Below, piece by piece: positions 1 through 6,341 of a DNA stretch of 7,312 nt. The notes beneath the pieces are model-generated. The model searched no databases and was not told where the DNA came from. It saw only the letters and a list, made by a program, of their open reading frames with translations. Position 1 is the first letter of the stretch. Each line of letters opens with the position of its first letter. The stretch is from Treponema sp. (lineage in GTDB: Bacteria > Spirochaetota > Spirochaetia > Treponematales > Breznakiellaceae). Both the position numbers and the translations under genes were made by a program. The DNA is taken from contig JAIRXN010000203.1 of the NCBI GenBank assembly GCA_031268245.1, positions 1-7,312 of the forward strand, given 5' to 3'.

Positions 1-225
1 CAGGGGGCAGTCTGAACATCAATCTTGACACCGGGATTCTGTTTTTCAAATTCCGCTACCGTCGCCTTGATGCCGTCAATCTGCTCTCCAGTCCAGGTAA
101 AGTACCGAATCACGGCAACTCCTGATCCCTTGTCGGATTTGCCGCCGGCAATCACTGTTTGTACACCGGCCAAAAGTCAGTACACCAAACACCATTAGGG
201 ATGCGAATTTTTTTGTGTTCCGCAT
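1..225 (-). CDS. ABC sugar transporter substrate-binding protein, N-terminal part, apparent frameshift in the signal peptide
   Basis: Extracytoplasmic solute-binding protein of a CUT1 (carbohydrate uptake) ABC transporter, cut by the left window edge. The ATG at 225-223 has a strong AGGAGG ribosome site 5 nt upstream (236-231) and reads MRNTKKFASLMVFGVL, a good signal-peptide start (basic n-region, then hydrophobic core). From about position 176 the convincing frame is the next one over: it reads LLAGVQTVIAGGKSDKGSG, then VIRYFTWTGEQIDGI and FEKQNPGVKIDVQTAP, typical of the first strand and helix of mature sugar-binding proteins. That frame has a TGA at 179-177 and no start of its own. Removing one base near 177 joins the two halves into a clean signal peptide plus mature N-terminus. 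So this is either a real frameshift (pseudogene) or a one-base assembly error. The gene follows both permease genes, as expected for a transporter operon. No lipobox cysteine is seen. The class is confident; the sugar is inferred from neighbours. Confidence 0.8.
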
Positions 226-248
226 ATAATCCTCCTAAAAATTATGTA

Positions 249-270
249 ATTAACCCTATACAGGGATAAT
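249..270 (-). other. Small hairpin in the leader of the binding-protein gene
   Basis: Arms of 9 nt (249-257 and 262-270) around a 4-nt loop, with one A-A mismatch; ATTATCCCT pairs with AGGGTTAAT in the minus-strand message. It lies 13 nt upstream of the AGGAGG site of the binding-protein gene, so it might shape translation or mRNA ends there. The pairing is short and AT-rich apart from three GC pairs, so it could be chance. Confidence 0.3.
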
Positions 271-290
271 TTTCTCTTTAAAACCTCATC

Positions 291-329
291 AGACTTGTTC
301 AGTAACCAAGCGGATTACTGAACAGGTCT
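291..329 (-). other. Intercistronic hairpin between permease 2 and binding-protein gene
   Basis: Inverted repeat with 15-nt arms (291-305 and 315-329) and a 9-nt loop (306-314). In the minus-strand transcript 14 of 15 positions pair, with one C-A mismatch. The hairpin includes two bases of the TAG stop of the upstream permease gene. It is not followed by a U-run (GAUGAGGUUUUAAAG comes next), so it is not a classic intrinsic terminator. Hairpins at this point in transporter operons can protect the upstream message or partly stop transcription, giving subunits in different amounts. That role is inference; the pairing is directly visible. Confidence 0.6.
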
Positions 330-1170
330 ATTTAAAACCGGTCAACGCAATGGACTCAATGATATAATCCCTGGTGCAGAGAAAGAGAATGACCAGAGGT
401 ACCAGCGCAATGCTGGAAGCGGCAGTTAGTCCTGCCCAATCTATATTTCTGTAGTTGAAGAAAACCGTTGCAATAGCCACAGGAACCGTTCGCAGCACTT
501 CCCGGTTTGTGGAGATTAGGGGCCAGAGAAAATCGTTCCACACCCCGACAATGCGGATAAGCCCCAGGGTGATAAGGGCATGAGTCACCATCGGCAAAAA
601 AATCACAAGAAACATCTTCCCGTATCCGCACCCATCTATCTCCGCCGCCTCCTGCAGGGAATCGGGCATGGCCAAAAAAAACTGACGCATGAAAAATACA
701 CAGAAGGCAGAACCGAAAAAACCGGGCAGTATCAAAGCCCAATAAGTATCCAGCAGCCGCAAGATTCTGAAGGTGATGAACTGGGGAATCATGATCACAA
801 TACCGGGCACCATCATGCTTGATAAAAAACAGAAGAAGAAGAAAGTTCTGCCGTAAAATTTGATGCGGGCAAAGGCAAAGGCAGCCATGGAGCTGAAGAA
901 CAGTTGTCCTGACACAACAATGACGGTAACAAAAAATGAATTGAGAAAGAAACGCCCAAAGGGAGCCTTGTTCCATGCATCAATAAAATTCTTTACCGTT
1001 ACATGTTTGGGCAGGAGAGAGGGCGGATAGGTGAACATCTCCGTTGAAGGCTTGAAGGCGGTGAGCAGCGTCCATACCAGCGGGAAGACTGCGCAGAACA
1101 CCCCCACTGCACAGAATACATAGGTAATGGTCTTGCGGATAACCTTATTGCCTTGCAGTGATTTTCCCAT
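328..1170 (-). CDS. CUT1 ABC sugar transporter permease, MalG-type subunit
   Basis: Inner-membrane permease subunit, 280 residues, the usual length for the MalG-like half of a CUT1 importer. About six membrane spans can be seen at residues 14-38, 74-100, 109-131, 142-163, 188-210 and 247-267. The ATPase-docking EAA loop is clear: EAAEIDG at 174-180 followed by a hydrophobic stretch ending in LP at 192-193. The C-terminus IIESIALTGFK is typical of the subunit (family members end in a G-A/F-x-K type tail). The start is the ATG at 1170, preceded by AGGAGGAGAGG. An open frame continues upstream to 1248, but it would overlap the previous permease gene and lacks permease-like sequence. The gene starts 17 nt after its partner's stop, so the two are co-transcribed and presumably form the heterodimeric channel. 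The specific sugar cannot be read from the sequence. Confidence 0.95.
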   Translation of the reverse strand: MGKSLQGNKVIRKTITYVFCAVGVFCAVFPLVWTLLTAFKPSTEMFTYPPSLLPKHVTVKNFIDAWNKAPFGRFFLNSFFVTVIVVSGQLFFSSMAAFAFARIKFYGRTFFFFCFLSSMMVPGIVIMIPQFITFRILRLLDTYWALILPGFFGSAFCVFFMRQFFLAMPDSLQEAAEIDGCGYGKMFLVIFLPMVTHALITLGLIRIVGVWNDFLWPLISTNREVLRTVPVAIATVFFNYRNIDWAGLTAASSIALVPLVILFLCTRDYIIESIALTGFK

Positions 1171-1187
1171 TTTCCTCTCCTCCTGTC

Positions 1188-2099
1188 CTATGATGAAAAG
1201 TCCGTTACCATATTCCGCTGGAAAAACAGATATTGAACCATGGTACAAATTACCAAAATGATAAACAGTATTACTGCCATGCAGCAGGCATACCCCATTT
1301 TGTAAAAAGCAAAGGCATTCTGATAAATATAGAAATAATAAACTCTGGTCAGATCTCCCGGGCCGCCCTGGTACATGCCGTAAATAAGATCAAAGATCTG
1401 GAAAGAACCGATCACCGAAGTAATCAGGGCAAACATGATTGTGGGCCGCATCAGAGGTAAAGTTATCCGCCACACCTGCTGTACCGCACTGGCGCTGTCA
1501 ATGGTGGCGGCTTCGTAAAGAGTATCCGGTATGTTGCCCAATCCTGCGGTAAAGACCATCATGTGGTAACCGCAAAAAACCCACATGTTAATGATGGCAA
1601 TGGAAACCATTGGAAACCAGTCTGCCGCTACCATGGGTGTAATGTTAAAATGGAAGATACTGCGGGTAAAGTAATTAATCACGCCAAAATTGGGATCGAG
1701 AAGCCATTTCCAGATAAATGAAATGATCACCGGGGTGGTAATCCACGGAACAATAAAAGAAGTCCTGAAGAGCCCTACACCCCTGATCTTCTGTTTCATT
1801 GCCAGGGCCATGAAAAAAGCCAGGATAAGACTGGCGGGAATATGATACACCATGTACTGCAATGTAACGTAGATGGCATTCCAGAAAAGTTTATCCCTAA
1901 AGAGAGAAGAATAATTCTGCAAACCTCTCCATACCGGGGGTGTAGAAATATTCCACTCAAAAAAGCTGATAACAAAAGACGCTGCGGTAGGAATGGCGAG
2001 AAATACCGTAAAACCCAGAATGGCAGGCGAAATAAAGAGTAATCCTGCTATAGTCTGACGAGTCTTTCGCCGTTTAAAATAAGTTCCCTGTTTACTCAT
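1188..2099 (-). CDS. CUT1 ABC sugar transporter permease, MalF/UgpA-type subunit
   Basis: Inner-membrane permease of 303 residues that pairs with the MalG-type subunit encoded next. A basic N-terminus (FKRRKTRQ) leads into the first span at 17-39; further spans are near 77-100, 112-132, 163-184, 221-242 and 269-292. The EAA loop is at about 196-215 (EAATIDSASAVQQVWRITLP), with serine where the family usually has glycine after the aspartate. The GGPGDLTRVYYFYIYQNAF stretch at about 245-263 is typical of UgpA/LacF-like subunits. The start ATG at 2099 has AAGGAG 5 nt upstream, overlapping the TAA of the mannosidase gene; the gap between the genes is 9 nt, indicating one mRNA. No ATPase gene is in the window. 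Many CUT1 operons lack one and share a general MsmX/UgpC-type ATPase, and I infer the same here. Confidence 0.95.
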   Translation of the reverse strand: MSKQGTYFKRRKTRQTIAGLLFISPAILGFTVFLAIPTAASFVISFFEWNISTPPVWRGLQNYSSLFRDKLFWNAIYVTLQYMVYHIPASLILAFFMALAMKQKIRGVGLFRTSFIVPWITTPVIISFIWKWLLDPNFGVINYFTRSIFHFNITPMVAADWFPMVSIAIINMWVFCGYHMMVFTAGLGNIPDTLYEAATIDSASAVQQVWRITLPLMRPTIMFALITSVIGSFQIFDLIYGMYQGGPGDLTRVYYFYIYQNAFAFYKMGYACCMAVILFIILVICTMVQYLFFQRNMVTDFSS

Positions 2100-2108
2100 G
2101 CTTACTCC

Positions 2109-4856
2109 TTATTTTTGCAGCTTGATACTGACGGCTTTATAGGGCCCGGCCTTAACACGGATCTTCCCGTCACTGATGGTCAATTCCGCTATATTCTGTT
2201 CGTTCATATCAGACAGCCATGCACGGCTAAAATGCCGGGCCGAAATTTCAACTTCGGTTTCTTTTCCCTGATTTTCGAAGAACCGCAGTATATAGCCGTC
2301 TCTGTCATAGGAACGCTTGAAGGCGGAGAACTGAATATTCGGCGCCGTCCAGGAGCTTGTTGTCATGCCCTCCAGAGAAGTATCTTCCTGTTTTGCCCGT
2401 ACCGCGTGCGAAACCGGGGGATAGAGATAGCCTTGGGCCAGGGGCAGGAAGGGAGCTTTCTCCCCCTGTTTGGCGCCGTAGGGAATGTAAGACCATTCAA
2501 AACTCTGGAGACCCGGACATTGGGCTTCCGGAGTTTCCACTGCCGGGGACGCCCCGCCCTTACGCTGCATAGTGTTGAGCCTGCCCATAAGGGCAAAACC
2601 GCGGAGCAGGGTCAATGCAAGCTCAGGACATCCTGTCAGAGGATTCACCGAGGCTTCATAATCGTAAATGCCCTTTACCGCTACCGCGAGTCCCCGTTTT
2701 CCGTCTTCCAGGGCAATCCACTCCCGGAAAGGCAGAAGTTGTGTCACCGGCTGGAACCAGCTTTCAATCTCCTTTTGCCGTTCTACAGGACGATCGATGA
2801 TGGCCAAATGTCCCTGAGAACGGACAAAATCCGTCTTGATGAGCGGAGCCAGTCTGAGCCTCAGACGGTGATCCCTGGCTGTATTTTCGATATTCAGTTT
2901 TATGTCTGCACGCCCTGTCCCGGCGTAGAGACTAACCGTAAAGACCATGGGGAGTTCCGCCCGTTCCGCACTGCGGCGATCTCCCTCAAGGCATAGCGGA
3001 ATATTCAGGCTGCCCCGGATTTCCATGGAAGCCCGTACCGGCCCCCGTTCCAGGATCCGTGCAAGAAAAGTACTGCCGGAAGAACGGTTGAGTTCACCGG
3101 GAATCCAGGGAGGCGAAAAGTCCCAGGCATCTCCGGCATCGGCATCTTCCTCAATGAGGTTCAGATTGTCGTAACGGCAGTTCCGTTTCTTGTCGAAAAT
3201 ACTGAGCAGCGCCCCGGCCGCCTCTATACGTATATACGCATTCTCAATAAAAGCCCGGCCGTCTTCATCCCCTGTATGTAAATCTGTGGCGGGAGTCTGC
3301 ATGGAGCCTTCCCGGGGAGGGGGGTACATGGCGGCTGCTGCCGTAACGCTTCGTATTCCGGAACAAAACGTGTCCATAAAAATAACACGCCTGAATACCG
3401 GAGAAGGGAAGGGCTCATTCCGGACTTCACCAATACCGTTCAGCGGAATCTCCTCCCGATCCAAAATCTGACTGGGAAGAATGACGCCATTGCTGTCCTG
3501 TATTACCGGCGGCAGATTCCCTACAGGCAGCCAGAGATCGCAGGGTTGCATGAAATCTGCGGATACCGGTGCATAGCTCAGTATACCCTTACTCTCCGGC
3601 AGCTTCTCCCACCAATGATCGCTGTGTTTTCCCCAGTATGCCAGCGCATCGTGAATAAGCCCTGCCGCAATCTGCCTGACTGAGGCAAAACGGAATTCCA
3701 TTTCCCTATGCACCTCGTCTACCGAAGAACCATGGATTGAATCATGGGCGCTATTGATCATAAGGTAACTCCACGCCTCATCCAAAAACCGGCGTTTGTC
3801 CGGATAAGCGCCCATAGACGCCAGGGCATCCAGAGGTTCTGCGTAGCGCTCAAGCAGAGTTTCACAGGCAAAGTTTTCATGCTTCAGATAACAGCGGGTA
3901 GAAAGAGCGCCGAGCAAAACATACTGGTAACGGGAACCAAGAAGTTCCATGCTGTAGACTGTAGAATTACTCATCTGCCGGTAAACCAGCCTGATGTAGT
4001 CCTCGGCACTCCCCATCACAAATTCAATATCTTCCTGAGTTTCATTGGCGGCCTTTACCGAATCACCGATATTGATTTGGGGAGGCAGATGATCGAAACC
4101 CGCAATAAGGGGGATCACTCCGGAAGGGTAACGATCCTTGATTCTCATAACATTGGAAATCATGCTTTTCGCAATTCGTGCCGGATCATCATGATCGGCC
4201 AACTCCCTGTGCCATTCAAAGGAGAGGTAGCTGTCATTGCCGTCGTAATATGGAACAATCCTCGGCTGCGTAGGATCGATCTTCTTGTTAAATATATCAA
4301 AGGCCCCGGAGTAGCTTTCCCTAAAATGGCTTACCAGTACTTCCGATCCGTCAAGCCCTCTGTACATAAATTCATCCGGGTGGCCTCCCCGGATCTCCGG
4401 CAGACCCCTCATGAATAGCAGGCTATCAATACCAAAACCGCGAAGAATCTGGGGCAGTTGAAGGGGATGGCCAAAGTTGTCAGGCAGATAGCCTGCCCTC
4501 ATATAGCCTCCAAAATAATCTGATTTACGCCTTCCATAGAGACAATTCCGTATCATATTTTCCGCACTTGGAAGCCATTCATCAAATTGAGTAAAGAAAG
4601 GGCCAATAACAAGCTTCCCCTTTCCGATGAGTTCACGAAGTTCCGCCTCATCCTCCGGAATCACCTCAAGATACTCTTCCAAAGGAAAGATCTGTCCATC
4701 CAGAACATAACAGTTAAAATCGTCACGCTTCACTGCCTTCTTGAGATCTTCAAATGTTTCGACAGTCCAGAAACGATACGAACGCAGGGGCTGGTACCAT
4801 TCAATATCCAGATGTCCTGCGGTGATGATAAAACCTGTCAACTTTCTCCCGCTCAT
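2109..4856 (-). CDS. GH38 alpha-mannosidase, cytoplasmic
   Basis: Retaining, metal-dependent alpha-mannosidase of glycoside hydrolase family 38, 915 residues, a usual length for bacterial members. The N-terminal catalytic domain (about 1-270) begins with GHLDIEWYQP, in which H15 and D17 match the zinc-binding H-x-D. PDNFGHPLQLPQIL at about 125-138 holds the expected nucleophile and metal ligand D126. GFDHLPPQ at about 253-260 may supply the acid/base aspartate. The three-helix middle domain follows (about 300-395), with NSAHDSIHGSSVDEVH carrying the fourth zinc ligand, H371. The rest is beta-sandwich. There is no signal peptide, so it acts on imported oligosaccharides. I chose the ATG at 4856: AGAGG lies 7 nt upstream, 4 nt after the epimerase stop. 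An in-frame GTG at 4874 would overlap the epimerase gene and lacks a clear site. Linkage preference cannot be told; a mannosylglycerate hydrolase-like role is an alternative. Confidence 0.93.
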   Translation of the reverse strand: MSGRKLTGFIITAGHLDIEWYQPLRSYRFWTVETFEDLKKAVKRDDFNCYVLDGQIFPLEEYLEVIPEDEAELRELIGKGKLVIGPFFTQFDEWLPSAENMIRNCLYGRRKSDYFGGYMRAGYLPDNFGHPLQLPQILRGFGIDSLLFMRGLPEIRGGHPDEFMYRGLDGSEVLVSHFRESYSGAFDIFNKKIDPTQPRIVPYYDGNDSYLSFEWHRELADHDDPARIAKSMISNVMRIKDRYPSGVIPLIAGFDHLPPQINIGDSVKAANETQEDIEFVMGSAEDYIRLVYRQMSNSTVYSMELLGSRYQYVLLGALSTRCYLKHENFACETLLERYAEPLDALASMGAYPDKRRFLDEAWSYLMINSAHDSIHGSSVDEVHREMEFRFASVRQIAAGLIHDALAYWGKHSDHWWEKLPESKGILSYAPVSADFMQPCDLWLPVGNLPPVIQDSNGVILPSQILDREEIPLNGIGEVRNEPFPSPVFRRVIFMDTFCSGIRSVTAAAAMYPPPREGSMQTPATDLHTGDEDGRAFIENAYIRIEAAGALLSIFDKKRNCRYDNLNLIEEDADAGDAWDFSPPWIPGELNRSSGSTFLARILERGPVRASMEIRGSLNIPLCLEGDRRSAERAELPMVFTVSLYAGTGRADIKLNIENTARDHRLRLRLAPLIKTDFVRSQGHLAIIDRPVERQKEIESWFQPVTQLLPFREWIALEDGKRGLAVAVKGIYDYEASVNPLTGCPELALTLLRGFALMGRLNTMQRKGGASPAVETPEAQCPGLQSFEWSYIPYGAKQGEKAPFLPLAQGYLYPPVSHAVRAKQEDTSLEGMTTSSWTAPNIQFSAFKRSYDRDGYILRFFENQGKETEVEISARHFSRAWLSDMNEQNIAELTISDGKIRVKAGPYKAVSIKLQK

Positions 4857-4860
4857 GGCG

Positions 4861-6126
4861 TTACCTCTTAACACTTATACTGTCCAGCCGCCTGATCGTT
4901 TCCGCCAGCGCCCGGCCGGTATGGTAAATCCCTTTCCAAGGATTACCCATGCTGGATACTACCGGTTCCCCATTCCGGCGGAGAAGCTGACGGCTCTCTC
5001 CGGTTTGTGGATTAATGAATTTCTCTTTTACAAAAGTCCAGGTTTTTTCCAAAGCGTCCAGATACCGTTTCTCGCCAAAACAGAGATAACCGTTGGAGTA
5101 ACCAACCAGAGCCTCAAAGTTCTGCCACCATTCCTTATCCTTGACCAGTACTTCCTGGTCGGCAATGCCATCCCGGTATATTCCGCCATATTCGTAATCG
5201 TAGCCATACGCAAGGGAATGATCCAGAAGATGCTGCATCACCGCTGTATAGGCAGCCTCTTCGTCCTGCAGGGTATCCATCGCCAGCTTCATAAGCCAGC
5301 TCAGTTCCACGTTATGACCATAGGAAGTACTGTCCGTAGGAGTCCCGATGACTTCAGCGGTTTCCCGCTCATCGTTCCAGGTACGGTGAATGTTGATCGC
5401 AGGAATCCTGTTGAATGCCCTGTCGAATTGATTGTAACCATAGCCGAGAGCGGTATTCATCATGAAACGCGCCAGAATATCTACAAGCTCCCGGAGTTTC
5501 CGTTTATGGATCTCTCTGCCGCTGGCCGCATAGAGGGTGGTAAACGCCTCCATTAAGTGCATGTGAATATCCAGAGATTTCCGGTCTCCGGCAAATCTGC
5601 CCCCCGCAGAGAGGCTCCAGTCCGTTTCCAGGTTTTCATAGTAACCGCCGCAGAGGGTATCGGCGCAGTAAAGCTGTAAAAGTTCAAAGGTCCTTTCCGC
5701 GTATCCAAGAAATTTGGCATCGCCGCTGAAACGGTAATACTCACTTAATGCATAGAGAGCAAAACTTTCACCGTAGACTACCTTCCCTGAGTCCAGAACC
5801 TTGCCCGAACGATCCGTCTTCCATACAAAGCCTCCATTTTTATCATCCCAAAAATGAGCGATGATGAATTGTGCGCCCTGTTCTGCAGCCTGTTCCATGG
5901 CAGCCTTATGTTCCCGGAGGCAGAAGGGATAGAGATAGGAAAAACCCCAGAGCATCCGGGATTGGGTAACAATATATTTATTCATATCCCCGGTACTCTT
6001 CCCCTCCCCGTCAAAACAAGTCAGGTAGCCGCCGTATTGGGAGTCAACGCTCCGTTTGAGCCAAAACGGGATAATGCCTTCAACCAGGGCCTTTTCCATC
6101 TCATCCCGGACGATCTTCAAGTCCAT
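4861..6126 (-). CDS. AGE-superfamily sugar 2-epimerase (cellobiose/mannobiose 2-epimerase-like)
   Basis: Cytoplasmic (alpha/alpha)6-barrel enzyme of the N-acylglucosamine 2-epimerase superfamily, 421 residues, close to the ~390-420 of cellobiose and mannobiose 2-epimerases. Family landmarks appear in order: QSRMLWGFSYLY at 55-66, KSLDIHMHLMEAFT at 183-196 (H188, H190), TSYGHNVELSWLM at 267-279 (H271), KEWWQNFEAL at 331-340 and GNPWKGIYHTGRALAE at 394-409 (H402). The histidines at 190, 271 and 402 fit the three catalytic histidines of this group, which interconvert glucose- and mannose-type sugars at C2. The ATG at 6126 has GGAG 6 nt upstream. It is the first gene of the operon, ending 4 nt before the mannosidase start. 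The usual substrate of close relatives is beta-1,4-mannobiose or cellobiose, but next to an alpha-mannosidase it may instead act on free mannose (mannose 2-epimerase or isomerase). The superfamily is firm; the substrate is not. Confidence 0.9.
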   Translation of the reverse strand: MDLKIVRDEMEKALVEGIIPFWLKRSVDSQYGGYLTCFDGEGKSTGDMNKYIVTQSRMLWGFSYLYPFCLREHKAAMEQAAEQGAQFIIAHFWDDKNGGFVWKTDRSGKVLDSGKVVYGESFALYALSEYYRFSGDAKFLGYAERTFELLQLYCADTLCGGYYENLETDWSLSAGGRFAGDRKSLDIHMHLMEAFTTLYAASGREIHKRKLRELVDILARFMMNTALGYGYNQFDRAFNRIPAINIHRTWNDERETAEVIGTPTDSTSYGHNVELSWLMKLAMDTLQDEEAAYTAVMQHLLDHSLAYGYDYEYGGIYRDGIADQEVLVKDKEWWQNFEALVGYSNGYLCFGEKRYLDALEKTWTFVKEKFINPQTGESRQLLRRNGEPVVSSMGNPWKGIYHTGRALAETIRRLDSISVKR

Positions 6127-6146
6127 TTATTACTCCAAAATCAATA

Positions 6147-6160
6147 TTGAATCGTTTCAC
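6147..6160. promoter_or_regulatory. Second LacI-family operator O2, just upstream of the epimerase gene
   Basis: TTGAATCGTTTCAC matches O1 at 12 of 14 positions and keeps the central CG. It starts 21 bp upstream of the epimerase ATG, within the mRNA leader. The centres of O1 and O2 are 131 bp apart, about 12.5 helical turns. It may support DNA looping or act as a roadblock; both roles are inferred from position. Confidence 0.65.
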
Positions 6161-6179
6161 ATTACGCTCATCGTTAATT

Positions 6180-6185
6180 ATTATA
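6180..6185 (-). promoter_or_regulatory. Possible secondary -10 element for the operon
   Basis: A perfect TATAAT preceded directly by ATG on the minus strand, with only a poor -35 candidate (GTGAGA, 6208-6203) at 17 bp. A start near 6173 would put operator O2 at about +14 to +27, a classic position for repression. The region is AT-rich, so this may be chance. Confidence 0.25.
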
Positions 6186-6230
6186 CATATTTGCTCATAA
6201 CATCTCACTTTAATCGTATATTTCTAGGCA

Positions 6231-6273
6231 AATTCATGTATATTACCCTTTACAAGAGGCATATACATGAATT
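6231..6273. repeat. Perfect 13-bp inverted repeat with 17-bp spacer in the divergent promoter region
   Basis: AATTCATGTATAT (6231-6243) is the exact reverse complement of 6261-6273; the spacer is 6244-6260. The right arm runs from the -10 of the operon promoter over its start site and lies in the spacer of the regulator promoter. The left arm lies 6-18 bp upstream of the regulator -35. Arm centres are 30 bp apart, close to three helical turns, so a protein dimer or two dimers could bind one DNA face. As the operon transcript should start inside the right arm, an RNA hairpin from this repeat would be incomplete. The binding protein is unknown. Confidence 0.75.
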
Positions 6274-6278
6274 ATATT
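6249..6278 (+). promoter_or_regulatory. Probable promoter of the LacI-family regulator gene
   Basis: Plus-strand TTTACA (6249-6254), an 18-bp spacer and TATATT (6273-6278), each one base from consensus. The start would fall near 6285, inside operator O1, with a leader of about 57 nt. Its -10 overlaps the -10 of the opposing operon promoter, so the two would compete. AT-rich DNA makes chance matches common, hence moderate confidence. Confidence 0.5.
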
Positions 6279-6299
6279 TGAACCGTTTCAATATGTCAA
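6271..6299 (-). promoter_or_regulatory. Consensus sigma70-type promoter of the epimerase-mannosidase-transporter operon
   Basis: On the minus strand a perfect -35 (TTGACA, 6299-6294), a 17-bp spacer (6293-6277) and a perfect -10 (TATAAT, 6276-6271) are visible. Transcription would start near the A at 6264, giving a leader of about 138 nt before the epimerase gene. A promoter this strong would need tight repression, which fits the operator lying within its spacer. Confidence 0.88.
6278..6291. promoter_or_regulatory. LacI-family operator O1, inside the operon promoter spacer
   Basis: Palindrome TTGAACCGTTTCAA (plus strand) with the central CG typical of LacI-family sites; 12 of 14 bases are symmetric, only the C/T pair flanking the centre breaking symmetry. 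It fills all but three bases of the spacer between the -35 and -10 of the operon promoter, so a bound repressor would block RNA polymerase. It also overlaps the expected start site of the regulator gene, which suggests autoregulation. Confidence 0.82.
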
Positions 6300-6341
6300 C
6301 ATAAATTTTCAAAATATTTTACTATTGGTTTCAGGTAAACG

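Noticed and set aside
291..329. Intrinsic transcription terminator
   Set aside because: The stem is good but no U-run follows on the minus strand (or on the plus strand), so termination is not supported.
1171..1248. N-terminal extension of the MalG-type permease to a start at 1248
   Set aside because: It would overlap the MalF-type gene by 61 nt, has no permease-like sequence, and the ATG at 1170 has a strong ribosome site.
2115..2996. Long plus-strand open frame opposite the mannosidase gene
   Set aside because: It lies wholly antisense to a well-supported GH38 gene, has no recognisable domain or ribosome site, and its composition fits a shadow frame.
3744..4418. Plus-strand open frame of 224 codons opposite the mannosidase catalytic domain
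   Set aside because: Antisense to conserved GH38 motifs; no protein family signal.
4857..4874. GTG start for the mannosidase at 4874
   Set aside because: It overlaps the end of the epimerase gene; the ATG at 4856 has AGAGG at good spacing and the family motif begins soon after.
4741..5556. Plus-strand open frame of 271 codons across the epimerase/mannosidase junction
   Set aside because: Antisense to two real genes and spans their junction; no family resemblance or ribosome site.
6127..6341. Riboswitch, CRISPR or mobile-element end in the intergenic region
   Set aside because: No conserved riboswitch core, no spaced direct repeats and no transposase or target-site duplication were seen; promoters, operators and the inverted repeat account for the visible structure.
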